Shown in pieces: positions 1-6,383 of a stretch of 64,000 nucleotides of DNA. The notes under the pieces are model-generated. The model searched no databases and was not told where the DNA came from. It was given only the letters and a program-made list of their open reading frames with translations. Position numbers and translations under genes: made by a program. Source of the stretch: an uncultured Lachnospiraceae bacterium. GTDB lineage: Bacteria; Bacillota; Clostridia; Lachnospirales; Lachnospiraceae. Within the stretch, counting starts at the first letter, position 1. Each line of letters begins with the position of its first letter. The stretch covers positions 62,001 to 126,000 of the forward strand of contig CAKQYU010000006.1 of NCBI GenBank assembly GCA_934293575.1, read 5' to 3'.

Positions 1-405
1 CGTCTCTTCAAACCAGGTCACCCTGTATTTATATTTCAAATGATCGACAATTGCTTTTTTTACAATCGATTGAATATCCGAGCCGGAAAACAACTTTGAT
101 TTATTCGTTGTTGCTTTCGTAACCCAGAATTTTCCATCTACCGGAATATATTCTTCCCACGCAAGTGCTTTTGTTCCCTCAAACAATTCATCAAATGTAG
201 TAGCGCGGAAGCTGCCAACCTTAAGCATAATACGTTCTGCGGTACGAATAAAAATATTCGCCCTTGCCACTGCCGATAAATCGCCCTTAAAGGTAATCCG
301 TCCGTCTGACACTTCCACAATTTCATATCCCAAATCTATAATTTCTCTTTTTAATACCGCTTCCAAGCCAAAATGGCAAGGAGCAATAAATTCATATTCT
401 TTCAT
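1..405 (-). CDS. THUMP-domain class I SAM-dependent RNA methyltransferase, N-terminal part (3' end outside window)
   Basis: The open frame starts at ATG 405 after a GGGTGA ribosome site and runs off the left edge without a stop, so about 135 N-terminal residues are seen. It begins MKEYEFIAPCHFGLEAVLKR and continues with text such as DGRITFKGDLSAVARANIF and RIMLKVGSFRATTFDELFEG. This is the N-terminal ferredoxin-like/THUMP region of the RlmL/YpsC family, which methylates guanine N2 in 23S rRNA. The catalytic Rossmann domain should lie beyond the window, so catalytic residues cannot be checked. The family call is firm. The exact rRNA target is inferred from the family only. Confidence 0.85.
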   Translation of the reverse strand, partial: MKEYEFIAPCHFGLEAVLKREIIDLGYEIVEVSDGRITFKGDLSAVARANIFIRTAERIMLKVGSFRATTFDELFEGTKALAWEEYIPVDGKFWVTKATTNKSKLFSGSDIQSIVKKAIVDHLKYKYRVTWFEET

Positions 406-481
406 ATATTCACCCACTGATTTCTCTTTTAATACGTAATAATTATACGCATATACCGGTATAAACACAAGCAAAAACACA

Positions 482-784
482 TTATTTTGTCAGAGAGCCA
501 TTGTAGTTTTTCAATCCCCCAACACAATTTAACACACGATATCCCATTTCCGATAATTTATATGCCGCCTTTGTACTTGCTCCTCCCGTATCACAATACA
601 AAATTAAGGTTCTATTCTTAGGAAGTGATACATATCCCTTTTCAATTCGCTCAAGAGGCAGATTTACCGCCATTGGAATATGTCCACTGCCAAATCGATT
701 TGTACTTCTCACATCAACAATGATTGCATCCATTGCCAACGCCATCGGCAGCAATCGCCGGATATTAATGTTTTCAAATCTCAT
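482..784 (-). CDS. Single-domain rhodanese-like protein
   Basis: About 100 residues. Start chosen at ATG 784 (MRFENINIRRLLPM) because GAGGG lies just upstream; the frame is open further 5' but that part has no domain similarity. The rhodanese pattern is visible: IIVDVRS near the start, then GHIPMAVNLPL, then the active-site loop YCDTGGAS with the catalytic cysteine. Such proteins carry a persulfide on that cysteine in sulfur transfer or sulfide handling. The loop is short and lacks the usual CR..R residues, so the sulfur acceptor cannot be predicted. It is divergent from the nitroreductase gene and in the same orientation as the partial methyltransferase. Confidence 0.8.
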   Translation of the reverse strand: MRFENINIRRLLPMALAMDAIIVDVRSTNRFGSGHIPMAVNLPLERIEKGYVSLPKNRTLILYCDTGGASTKAAYKLSEMGYRVLNCVGGLKNYNGSLTK

Positions 785-876
785 GATTCCCTCAACATTC
801 CTTCTTACTATTAAAATATTCAAACAGGATACGGTTGTGTCAAAAAACATGGATTCCCAAATCCACAAAAAACAAG

Positions 877-882
877 TATAAT
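877..882 (+). promoter_or_regulatory. Putative -10 element for the nitroreductase gene
   Basis: TATAAT lies 35 bases before the nitroreductase start. No good -35 hexamer is seen 16-18 bases upstream, so the call rests on the perfect -10 and its position. The gene has an AGGAGG ribosome site at about 904-909. Confidence 0.4.
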
Positions 883-916
883 GAATTCATAAAATGAACT
901 TACAAGGAGGAAGCAT

Positions 917-1459
917 ATGGAAGCAATCGAATGTATCAAAACACGAAGAAGTATCCGTAAATTTAAGGAAGATATTGTGGAGCATGCAACTGTTGAAAAA
1001 ATTATCGAAGCAGCAAGCCTGTCTCCATCATGGAAAAACACCCAGATTGTCCGCTATAACATCGTAGAAGACAAAAAAACATTAGAAGAAATCGCAAATA
1101 ACTGTGTATTGGATTTTGAATTTAATCAGAAAACAATATCCCGTGCACCGGAATTAGTTGTAGTCAGTATGATTGAAAAACGCTGCGGATATGAAAGAGA
1201 CGGAAGCTATTCAACCTCAAAGGAAGACCGCTGGGAAATGTTTGATGCCGGAATTGCAACACAGACCTTTTGTCTGGCAGCACATGACCTTGGTGTGGGA
1301 ACCGTAATCCTTGGTATTTTTGATGAAGATAAAGTTGCCAAAGCAATCTCCCTTCCGGAAGGTCAGAAGGTTGCCGCTTTGATTGTAATGGGATATCCAA
1401 ATCAGGAATGTGAAGCACCAAAAAGAAAGTCCGTTGAAGAACTGGTAACTTATTTATAG
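917..1459 (+). CDS. Nitroreductase family protein
   Basis: 180 residues, the usual length for small FMN-dependent nitroreductases. The N-terminus EAIECIKTRRSIRKF is the classic family signature, where the RRS segment contacts the FMN phosphate. The segment SLSPSWKNTQIVRY is the second FMN-binding region, and LGVGTVILGIFDEDKVAKAI and LIVMGYP form the C-terminal part of the fold. These homodimeric flavoproteins reduce nitro compounds, quinones or other acceptors with NAD(P)H; the physiological substrate cannot be told from sequence. Start ATG 917 follows AAGGAGG closely. The gene is alone on the plus strand and ends at a two-way terminator shared with transketolase. Confidence 0.92.
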   Translation: MEAIECIKTRRSIRKFKEDIVEHATVEKIIEAASLSPSWKNTQIVRYNIVEDKKTLEEIANNCVLDFEFNQKTISRAPELVVVSMIEKRCGYERDGSYSTSKEDRWEMFDAGIATQTFCLAAHDLGVGTVILGIFDEDKVAKAISLPEGQKVAALIVMGYPNQECEAPKRKSVEELVTYL

Positions 1460-1465
1460 AAAACA

Positions 1466-1520
1466 AAATCCCCGACACGGATTTTTCTGATTTGTCAGAA
1501 ATTCATATCGGGGATTATTT
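1466..1520. terminator. Bidirectional terminator between nitroreductase and transketolase
   Basis: AATCCCCGA (1467-1475) pairs with TCGGGGATT (1508-1516), with a smaller TTCTGA/TCAGAA hairpin inside the loop. It is followed by a T-run on the plus strand and by A-rich sequence that gives a U-run on the minus strand. The stops of the two convergent genes flank it. Confidence 0.8.
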
Positions 1521-1526
1521 TTTATA

Positions 1527-2465
1527 TTATAAATTTTCTTTAATCTGTTGATAAATTCCTTCTGCATCTAATTGATACTTATGCAATAATTCAACCGCCG
1601 GTCCGGACTCACCAAATTTATCACGAATTCCAATCTTATAAACCGGTGCCGGATATTTTTCACAAAGCACATCACATACTGCCGAACCAAGTCCACCAAT
1701 AATAGAATGTTCCTCAACCGTAAACAACTTCTTTGTTTCTTTTGCCGCTTTCACCAAAATATCTTCATCAATCGGTTTAATTGTATGGATATTGATAATT
1801 CTTGCATCAATACCATCCTTTTCAAGCATCTTAGCTGCCTCCAATGCAAAACCAACCTCTAACCCGGTTGCAACAATCGTAATATCTTTTCCCTCACGAA
1901 GAGTAACACCCTTGCCTAATTCAAACTTGTATTCCGGATTATCATTAATAACCGGTGCTGCAAGTCTTCCAAACCGGAGATATACCGGTCCAACATGTTC
2001 ATATGCGGCACGAACAGCTGCTCTTGCCTCTACATCATCCGCCGGATTAATGACTATCATATTCGGTATCGTACGCATCAATGCAATATCTTCATTACAC
2101 TGATGTGTTGCTCCATCTTCACCTACGGAAATTCCCGCATGTGTTGCTCCAATTTTAACATTAATTTTTGGATATCCTATACTGTTACGAACCTGCTCAA
2201 ATGCACGTCCTGCCGCAAACATGGCAAAACTGCTGGCAAACGGAATCTTTCCGGTCAAAGCAAGTCCTGCCGCAATACCCATCATATTACATTCTGCAAT
2301 ACCGCAATCAATATGTCTGTCCGGAAATTCCTTCTTAAAAATTCCGGTTTTGGTTGCCGCTGCAAGGTCAGCATCTAATACTACAAGATTTTCATCCTCT
2401 CTACCAAGTTCTACTAAAGCATTACCATAACTTTCACGAGTTGCGATTTTCTTTACTTCTGACAT
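1527..2465 (-). CDS. Transketolase, C-terminal subunit (pyrimidine-binding plus C-terminal domains)
   Basis: 312 residues, covering the second half of a standard transketolase. The Pyr domain occupies roughly residues 1-170 (VLDADLAAATKTG, ECNMMGIAAGLALTG, GISVGEDGATHQC). The C-terminal domain follows (TVEEHSIIGGLGSAV, IGIRDKFGESGP). Together with the upstream subunit it makes the thiamine-diphosphate enzyme that moves two-carbon units between sugar phosphates in the non-oxidative pentose phosphate pathway. Its start overlaps the upstream subunit by 13 bases, which suggests translational coupling. The two-gene split form is common in Clostridia and archaea, so this is not a broken gene. Confidence 0.93.
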   Translation of the reverse strand: MSEVKKIATRESYGNALVELGREDENLVVLDADLAAATKTGIFKKEFPDRHIDCGIAECNMMGIAAGLALTGKIPFASSFAMFAAGRAFEQVRNSIGYPKINVKIGATHAGISVGEDGATHQCNEDIALMRTIPNMIVINPADDVEARAAVRAAYEHVGPVYLRFGRLAAPVINDNPEYKFELGKGVTLREGKDITIVATGLEVGFALEAAKMLEKDGIDARIINIHTIKPIDEDILVKAAKETKKLFTVEEHSIIGGLGSAVCDVLCEKYPAPVYKIGIRDKFGESGPAVELLHKYQLDAEGIYQQIKENL

Positions 2466-3289
2466 AGTGTTGATGCCTCCTTTTCTAAATCTTCCATTGC
2501 CACCTTGTACTGTTCATCATTTGGTGCAGCTCCATGCCATGAAACCTGATTCTCCATAAAAGAAACACCCTTTCCTTTTACGGTCTTTGCGATAATGGCA
2601 GTTGGCATTCCCTTTTTCTGTCTTGCCTCTTTAAATGCTGCATCAATCGCATCAAAATCATGTCCGTTAATTGTAATCACATGAAAATTAAACGCCTCAA
2701 ATTTATTTGCAATCGGATAAGGGGAACAGACATCCGCAACACTGCCATCAATCTGTAAATCATTATTATCCACAATCACTACCAGATTATCTAACTTTCT
2801 GTGTCCGGCAAACATAGCCGCTTCCCATACCTGACCTTCTTCAATCTCTCCATCACCTAACAATGTATATACTCTGTAATCTTCCTTTGACATCTTTGCA
2901 GAAAGAGCCATTCCAACCGCTACGGAAATTCCCTGTCCCAAAGAACCGGCTGACATATCTACGCCAGGTGTTCCTTTCATATCCGGATGTCCCTGAAGCA
3001 TTTCCCCTGTTTTACGAAGTTTTAGCAGTTCCTCTTCCGGAAAATATCCTTTCATAGCCAACGCTCCGTACAGCGCCGGTGCTACATGACCTTTTGAAAG
3101 AACAAAACGATCCCGATCCGCCTTCTTTGGATTCTTTGGATCAATATTCATTTCTTCATTATACAAGTAGGTTACAATATCCGCAGCAGATAAAGAACCT
3201 CCCGGATGTCCACACTTTGCAGCATGTAAGGATGTTACAATATGCTTTCTTAACTGGTTTGCAAACTTTTGAAGTTCTAACTTGTCCAT
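2453..3289 (-). CDS. Transketolase, N-terminal subunit (thiamine diphosphate-binding)
   Basis: 278 residues. The cofactor-binding half is complete: KCGHPGGSLSAADIV near residue 27, SKGHVAPALYGALA, GSLGQGISVAVGMALS, and the thiamine diphosphate/metal motif starting GDGEIEEGQVWEA and ending about 26 residues later in VDNNDLQ. It forms the active enzyme with the downstream subunit, since the active site lies between PP and Pyr domains. Start ATG 3289 follows AGGAG. A promoter with TTGCAT-N16-TAAAAT lies about 80 bases upstream on the same strand, and the pair ends at the 1466-1520 terminator, so it looks like a two-gene operon. Confidence 0.93.
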   Translation of the reverse strand: MDKLELQKFANQLRKHIVTSLHAAKCGHPGGSLSAADIVTYLYNEEMNIDPKNPKKADRDRFVLSKGHVAPALYGALAMKGYFPEEELLKLRKTGEMLQGHPDMKGTPGVDMSAGSLGQGISVAVGMALSAKMSKEDYRVYTLLGDGEIEEGQVWEAAMFAGHRKLDNLVVIVDNNDLQIDGSVADVCSPYPIANKFEAFNFHVITINGHDFDAIDAAFKEARQKKGMPTAIIAKTVKGKGVSFMENQVSWHGAAPNDEQYKVAMEDLEKEASTLCQK

Positions 3290-3370
3290 GACAATCTCCT
3301 TTTAATATACTATTATCCTTCACTCACCGGCGTCCTCATTTTCACATCAGCACGCTATTTTCCATATACT

Positions 3371-3398
3371 ATTTTATGTGTATCGCGGAAAAATGCAA
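3371..3398 (-). promoter_or_regulatory. Sigma-A-type promoter for the transketolase pair
   Basis: On the minus strand TTGCAT (3393-3398), a 16-base spacer and TAAAAT (3371-3376). It lies about 80 bases before the transketolase N-subunit start. Confidence 0.55.
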
Positions 3399-3422
3399 GC
3401 ACTTTTTATAATACCGCGTGGA

Positions 3423-3468
3423 TTTCTCCATAACATACACAATATTTTCTCCATAACATACACAATAT
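3423..3468. repeat. Perfect tandem pair of a 23-base repeat
   Basis: The unit occupies 3423-3445 and is repeated exactly at 3446-3468. Each unit begins TTTCTCCATAACATACAC and ends AATAT. The pair abuts the -35 element of the gene that starts at 3545, so it may be an activator or repressor site, or simply replication slippage. Confidence 0.9.
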
Positions 3469-3471
3469 TTG

Positions 3472-3500
3472 TTGACATCTGTCGAAAACAATGATAAGTT
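3472..3500 (+). promoter_or_regulatory. Putative promoter for the DUF5684-type gene
   Basis: TTGACA (3472-3477) is a perfect -35. The best -10 at 17 bases spacing is TAAGTT (3495-3500), which is weak and suggests dependence on an activator. A perfect 12-base palindrome AGCGTATACGCT (3508-3519) sits at the expected transcription start. Confidence 0.5.
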
Positions 3501-3544
3501 TTTCTTAAGCGTATACGCTAATATTTTTAGGGGAGGATTTTCTT

Positions 3545-3940
3545 ATGGATTATTCTTATTCTTACGGTAGCAGTTATGATCCTGCTATGGCAACCGGTGT
3601 CGCCGCATTTTCAACAATCTACATGATTGTAATGTTGGCATTATGCGTTATTTTTATTATCGCATATTGGAAACTGTTTACAAAAGCAGGCGAACCTGGA
3701 TGGGCAGCAATTGTTCCATTTTACAACATGTATGTACTTTACAAAATTTCAATGGGCAGTGGTTGGTTATTCTTACTGAATCTTGTACCATTTGTTAATT
3801 TTGTAATTAACATTATCATGTTATTTAAGCTTGCAAAAGCTTATGGCAAGGGTGTTGGATTTGGATTTGGATTATTATTCTTATCTCCAATCTTTCTCTT
3901 AATCCTGGCATTCGGTTCATCTGAATATGTAGGAGCTTAA
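3545..3940 (+). CDS. Small multi-pass membrane protein, DUF5684-type
   Basis: 131 residues. A short Tyr/Ser-rich N-terminus is followed by a membrane helix at about residues 22-44, the motif YWKLFTKAGEPGWAAIVPFYN, and hydrophobic stretches at about 74-92 and 104-124. The 'AG.PGWAAIVPFYN.Y' pattern is typical of the family I know as DUF5684, found in many Clostridia and sometimes fused to signal peptidase domains. No function is established. The gene has its own promoter region with a tandem repeat and palindrome, a GGGGAGG ribosome site, and a terminator directly after it. Confidence 0.75.
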   Translation: MDYSYSYGSSYDPAMATGVAAFSTIYMIVMLALCVIFIIAYWKLFTKAGEPGWAAIVPFYNMYVLYKISMGSGWLFLLNLVPFVNFVINIIMLFKLAKAYGKGVGFGFGLLFLSPIFLLILAFGSSEYVGA

Positions 3941-3948
3941 TTACTTAA

Positions 3949-3980
3949 AAAACCGTAGTCGATTAAATCGCTACGGTTTT
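3949..3980. terminator. Bidirectional terminator between the DUF5684-type gene and csrA
   Basis: AAAACCGTAG (3949-3958) pairs with CTACGGTTTT (3971-3980), with CGATT/AATCG extending the helix into the loop. T-runs follow on both strands. It ends the flgL-fliW-csrA message on the minus strand. Confidence 0.88.
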
Positions 3981-3986
3981 TTCTTT

Positions 3987-4205
3987 TTATTTGAATAAAT
4001 CTTTTAAATTTGCGGCAACTGCATCACTTGCAGCCTCTTTGTTAGACTCTTTAATCTGAGCATACACTTCTTCCCGGTAAACAGGAACGGATTTTGGGGC
4101 TTTAATACCGATTTTAACCTGTTCACCCTTTACCTCTAAAATAGTTATTTCAATATCATTACCGATAATAATGGATTCATTTGCTTTTCTTGATAATGCT
4201 AACAT
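3987..4205 (-). CDS. csrA: CsrA, post-transcriptional regulator
   Basis: 72 residues from ATG 4205 (MLALSRKANESIIIG). This start is preferred over GTG 4214 because CsrA proteins begin MLxLxRK and AGGCGGG lies at the right distance. The family beta strands are clear (DIEITILEV, QVKIGIKAP, VYREEVYAQI). CsrA homodimers bind GGA in hairpin loops of mRNA leaders and block ribosome access. In B. subtilis the target is the flagellin leader and FliW is the antagonist. Here csrA follows fliW with its start two bases from the fliW stop, the same coupling seen in Bacillus. The C-terminus is slightly longer than average. Confidence 0.96.
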   Translation of the reverse strand: MLALSRKANESIIIGNDIEITILEVKGEQVKIGIKAPKSVPVYREEVYAQIKESNKEAASDAVAANLKDLFK

Positions 4206-4206
4206 A

Positions 4207-4671
4207 TTATTCACCCGCCTTTTCTTTCATCTTCTGCACGGACTCATATACGTTAAATTTTACAGCATAATCCGCATTCTCCACAATCAACTGTACGCCC
4301 TTTTTCTTCTCTGCATTAATAATGATTGGAGCCTTCATATTCACTGTAACCTTTGTCATATCAGCAGGTACCGTCATTACCAACAAAAATAATAAATCCT
4401 CATCCGCCGGATCTCCTAACGGGCTTAATAATTCATCCTCAATCATTGGCGCATATTCCGGAGTAATTGCCAATGGGTCAATTACAGGGAGTGCAAGTGC
4501 CGGCTCCTCCATGGATTGCAACCAGCTAATCCTTGTCTCACCATCATTATCTATATCATATATAATAGAGAACTTTTTAAAATTCTCAAATCCAATAATA
4601 CCGTTGGGAAATTCGATAATCTTATCCTCTTCAATATCGACTTCGCCAAAAAACTTTGTCTGTGCCTTCAT
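4207..4671 (-). CDS. fliW: FliW, flagellar assembly factor and CsrA antagonist
   Basis: 154 residues from ATG 4671 (MKAQTKFFGEVDIEEDKII), which follows AAAGGAG; upstream in-frame codons lie in the flgL tail and are not family sequence. Typical motifs are FPNGIIGFENFKKFSI, SMEEPALALPVIDP and VNMKAPIIINAEKKKGVQLI. FliW binds cytoplasmic flagellin; when flagellin is exported after hook completion, freed FliW binds CsrA and relieves repression of flagellin translation (established in B. subtilis). It lies between flgL and csrA, the conserved Firmicutes order, though the intervening yviE gene of Bacillus is absent. Confidence 0.96.
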   Translation of the reverse strand: MKAQTKFFGEVDIEEDKIIEFPNGIIGFENFKKFSIIYDIDNDGETRISWLQSMEEPALALPVIDPLAITPEYAPMIEDELLSPLGDPADEDLLFLLVMTVPADMTKVTVNMKAPIIINAEKKKGVQLIVENADYAVKFNVYESVQKMKEKAGE

Positions 4672-4705
4672 ATACTTTCTCCTTTCAATTGTCTGATGTA
4701 ACCTT

Positions 4706-6280
4706 CTACAGATAATCCAATAAACTCTTTTTGATAACAGATGCTGTTGTAGATAATGCCGCATCATATACCAGTTCGGCCTGATATAATTCGATTGCTA
4801 CTTCTTCTGCATTAATATCCTCGTTGGATGACTTCAATTTCTTAAAATCAGCCAGCTGTTCTGTTACACGCTCCTGAATCAGTTCCACCTTCGAAATTGT
4901 GGTACCCACTCTTGCCTGAACCGCACTGACATCATTCATATATCCCTGATAATTCGTGATATTATTACCAAATAACTTCTGCATATTCTCACGCTTCATG
5001 GCAAGTTCAACATCTGCATCTTCCAGCATCTTATTAATCTGGGAAATTGCCGTATCATTTGTTTTGTACTGCGGATCTTCTAATTTTGCTTTTAATTTTG
5101 AAATGGTCTCCTCAATATCCAAAACATCCTGCACTGCATCTGCCATGTCATCAATACGATTACCCATTTCATGTTTAATTAAATCCTTGCCTTCTGCGTT
5201 CACAGTAACATACTGCTTAAAACTAAGCTCATACTGTATCTGCTGACCATCTGCATCTGCTGTATAATCTACGGCTCTGGTTGTTCCGTCGGAAGTCTTT
5301 TCATAGCGGGTACAGTCAAAATACATCTCCGGACGTAAATCTCCCACATCAAACTCCGATTTTCCGTATGATATATCCAGACTGCTGACATCCTTAATTG
5401 CATTGTAGGTTGCATCACTAAATACAATCTCTCCGGTTTCCGGAATGAAATGTGCGTCAGCTCCGTCACTAAAATCATAATACTTTGCACTGTTACCGGC
5501 GGTCATAACGGTCGGTGTAATCTTCATTGTAGATAATACATTTCCAGCTGCATCCTTTGATACCGCAGTAATTGTAATGGCCGGTATGGTCTGTGTACTT
5601 GTACTGCCATCCTTGTTCGTTACCGTAACGGTGGTATCTTCTTTGTTTAGTTTGTCGTATGCCAACTGCAATACGTAAGGGCTCGACTGAACCGGTGATT
5701 TGTAGGTTCCTCCGCCTAATACCGCATCAATCTGGGAAGGGTCCACTTCGTTCAGTACAACCCTTTTCGGTTCGATTTTCCCCGGAGAAACAGACTCATT
5801 GATTGTATAAGAAAGTCCGTTCTTCGCTGCTCCATCCTGAAAAATCAGATTTGTCTCTGTTTTATACCCGGAAAACAGATATCTTCCGGCATAAGTCGTT
5901 CCTCCCTCTTTATAAAGGGCATCCTTTAATGATTTTAATTCATTGATAATAGTTTGTCTGTCATCCGACTGAAAGGAATCTGTTGAACCCTGTACACAAA
6001 GATCATACACATCTTCAATACGGTCATACATATTCTGAATGGAAGACTGTGTTGTATCTAACCAGTTCAATGCATCTTTAATATTTTTATCTTTATACTG
6101 TGTTAACTGATCACATGTTGTACGAAGTTTAAGAGCACGGATTGCAACAACGGGATCCTCAGATGGCGTAGAAATTTTCTTACCTGTCGTAGACTGTTCA
6201 TTTAAGTTGCTAACTCTCTTCATTGTATTTTGCATATTCCGCAATGAACTGTCTGTTACCATTTTGTTGGTAATTCTCAT
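4706..6280 (-). CDS. flgL: FlgL, flagellar hook-filament junction protein (HAP3)
   Basis: 524 residues. The N-terminus MRITNKMVTDSSLRNMQNTM and the helix NEQSTTGKKISTPSEDPVVA are flagellin-like D0/D1 sequence, and the C-terminus (VGTTISKVELIQERV ... AELVYDAALSTTASVIKKSLLDYL) is the matching D1/D0 helix. The protein is longer than the roughly 300 residues of Bacillus FlgL; the extra length is a central region at about residues 190-350 rich in Thr/Asp beta-type sequence, likely an outer domain. FlgL joins FlgK to the filament. Start ATG 6280 follows AGGAGAGG. A sigma-D promoter lies just upstream, inside the flgK stop region, and the leader holds a GGA hairpin. Confidence 0.93.
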   Translation of the reverse strand: MRITNKMVTDSSLRNMQNTMKRVSNLNEQSTTGKKISTPSEDPVVAIRALKLRTTCDQLTQYKDKNIKDALNWLDTTQSSIQNMYDRIEDVYDLCVQGSTDSFQSDDRQTIINELKSLKDALYKEGGTTYAGRYLFSGYKTETNLIFQDGAAKNGLSYTINESVSPGKIEPKRVVLNEVDPSQIDAVLGGGTYKSPVQSSPYVLQLAYDKLNKEDTTVTVTNKDGSTSTQTIPAITITAVSKDAAGNVLSTMKITPTVMTAGNSAKYYDFSDGADAHFIPETGEIVFSDATYNAIKDVSSLDISYGKSEFDVGDLRPEMYFDCTRYEKTSDGTTRAVDYTADADGQQIQYELSFKQYVTVNAEGKDLIKHEMGNRIDDMADAVQDVLDIEETISKLKAKLEDPQYKTNDTAISQINKMLEDADVELAMKRENMQKLFGNNITNYQGYMNDVSAVQARVGTTISKVELIQERVTEQLADFKKLKSSNEDINAEEVAIELYQAELVYDAALSTTASVIKKSLLDYL

Positions 6281-6296
6281 TGTACCTCTCCTATCC

Positions 6297-6312
6297 GGTT
6301 ACTCCATTAACC
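6297..6312 (-). promoter_or_regulatory. Candidate CsrA-binding hairpin in the flgL-fliW-csrA leader
   Basis: On the minus strand the 16 bases read GGTTA-ATGGAG-TAACC: a five-pair stem with GGA in the loop. It ends four bases before the AGGAGAGG ribosome site, which itself contains GGA. This two-site layout matches the known architecture of CsrA-repressed leaders. Binding is inferred from shape only. Confidence 0.5.
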
Positions 6313-6356
6313 TCACATATTAGATACTCTTCCCTGAATATCTCCCTATGTTATAT

Positions 6357-6383
6357 ATATCGGCTTATACCCCTGTTTGGTTA
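6357..6383 (-). promoter_or_regulatory. Sigma-D (sigma-28) promoter for flgL-fliW-csrA, within the end of flgK
   Basis: On the minus strand TAAC (6380-6383), 15 bases, then GCCGATAT (6357-6364), a perfect sigma-D -10. The flgK stop codon (6365-6367) lies in the spacer. The expected start is near 6350, giving a leader of about 70 bases before flgL. Confidence 0.75.

Noticed and set aside
820..1041. Minus-strand open frame over the start of the nitroreductase gene
   Set aside because: It overlaps a clear nitroreductase on the other strand, has no family sequence, and its translation is low in structure.
1995..2378. Plus-strand open frame of about 127 residues inside the transketolase C-subunit
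   Set aside because: It is the antisense shadow of a conserved enzyme; Cys/Asn/Ile-rich composition and no ribosome site.
3423..3468. Tandem repeat considered as a CRISPR remnant
   Set aside because: Two directly abutting copies without a spacer; no cas genes in the window.
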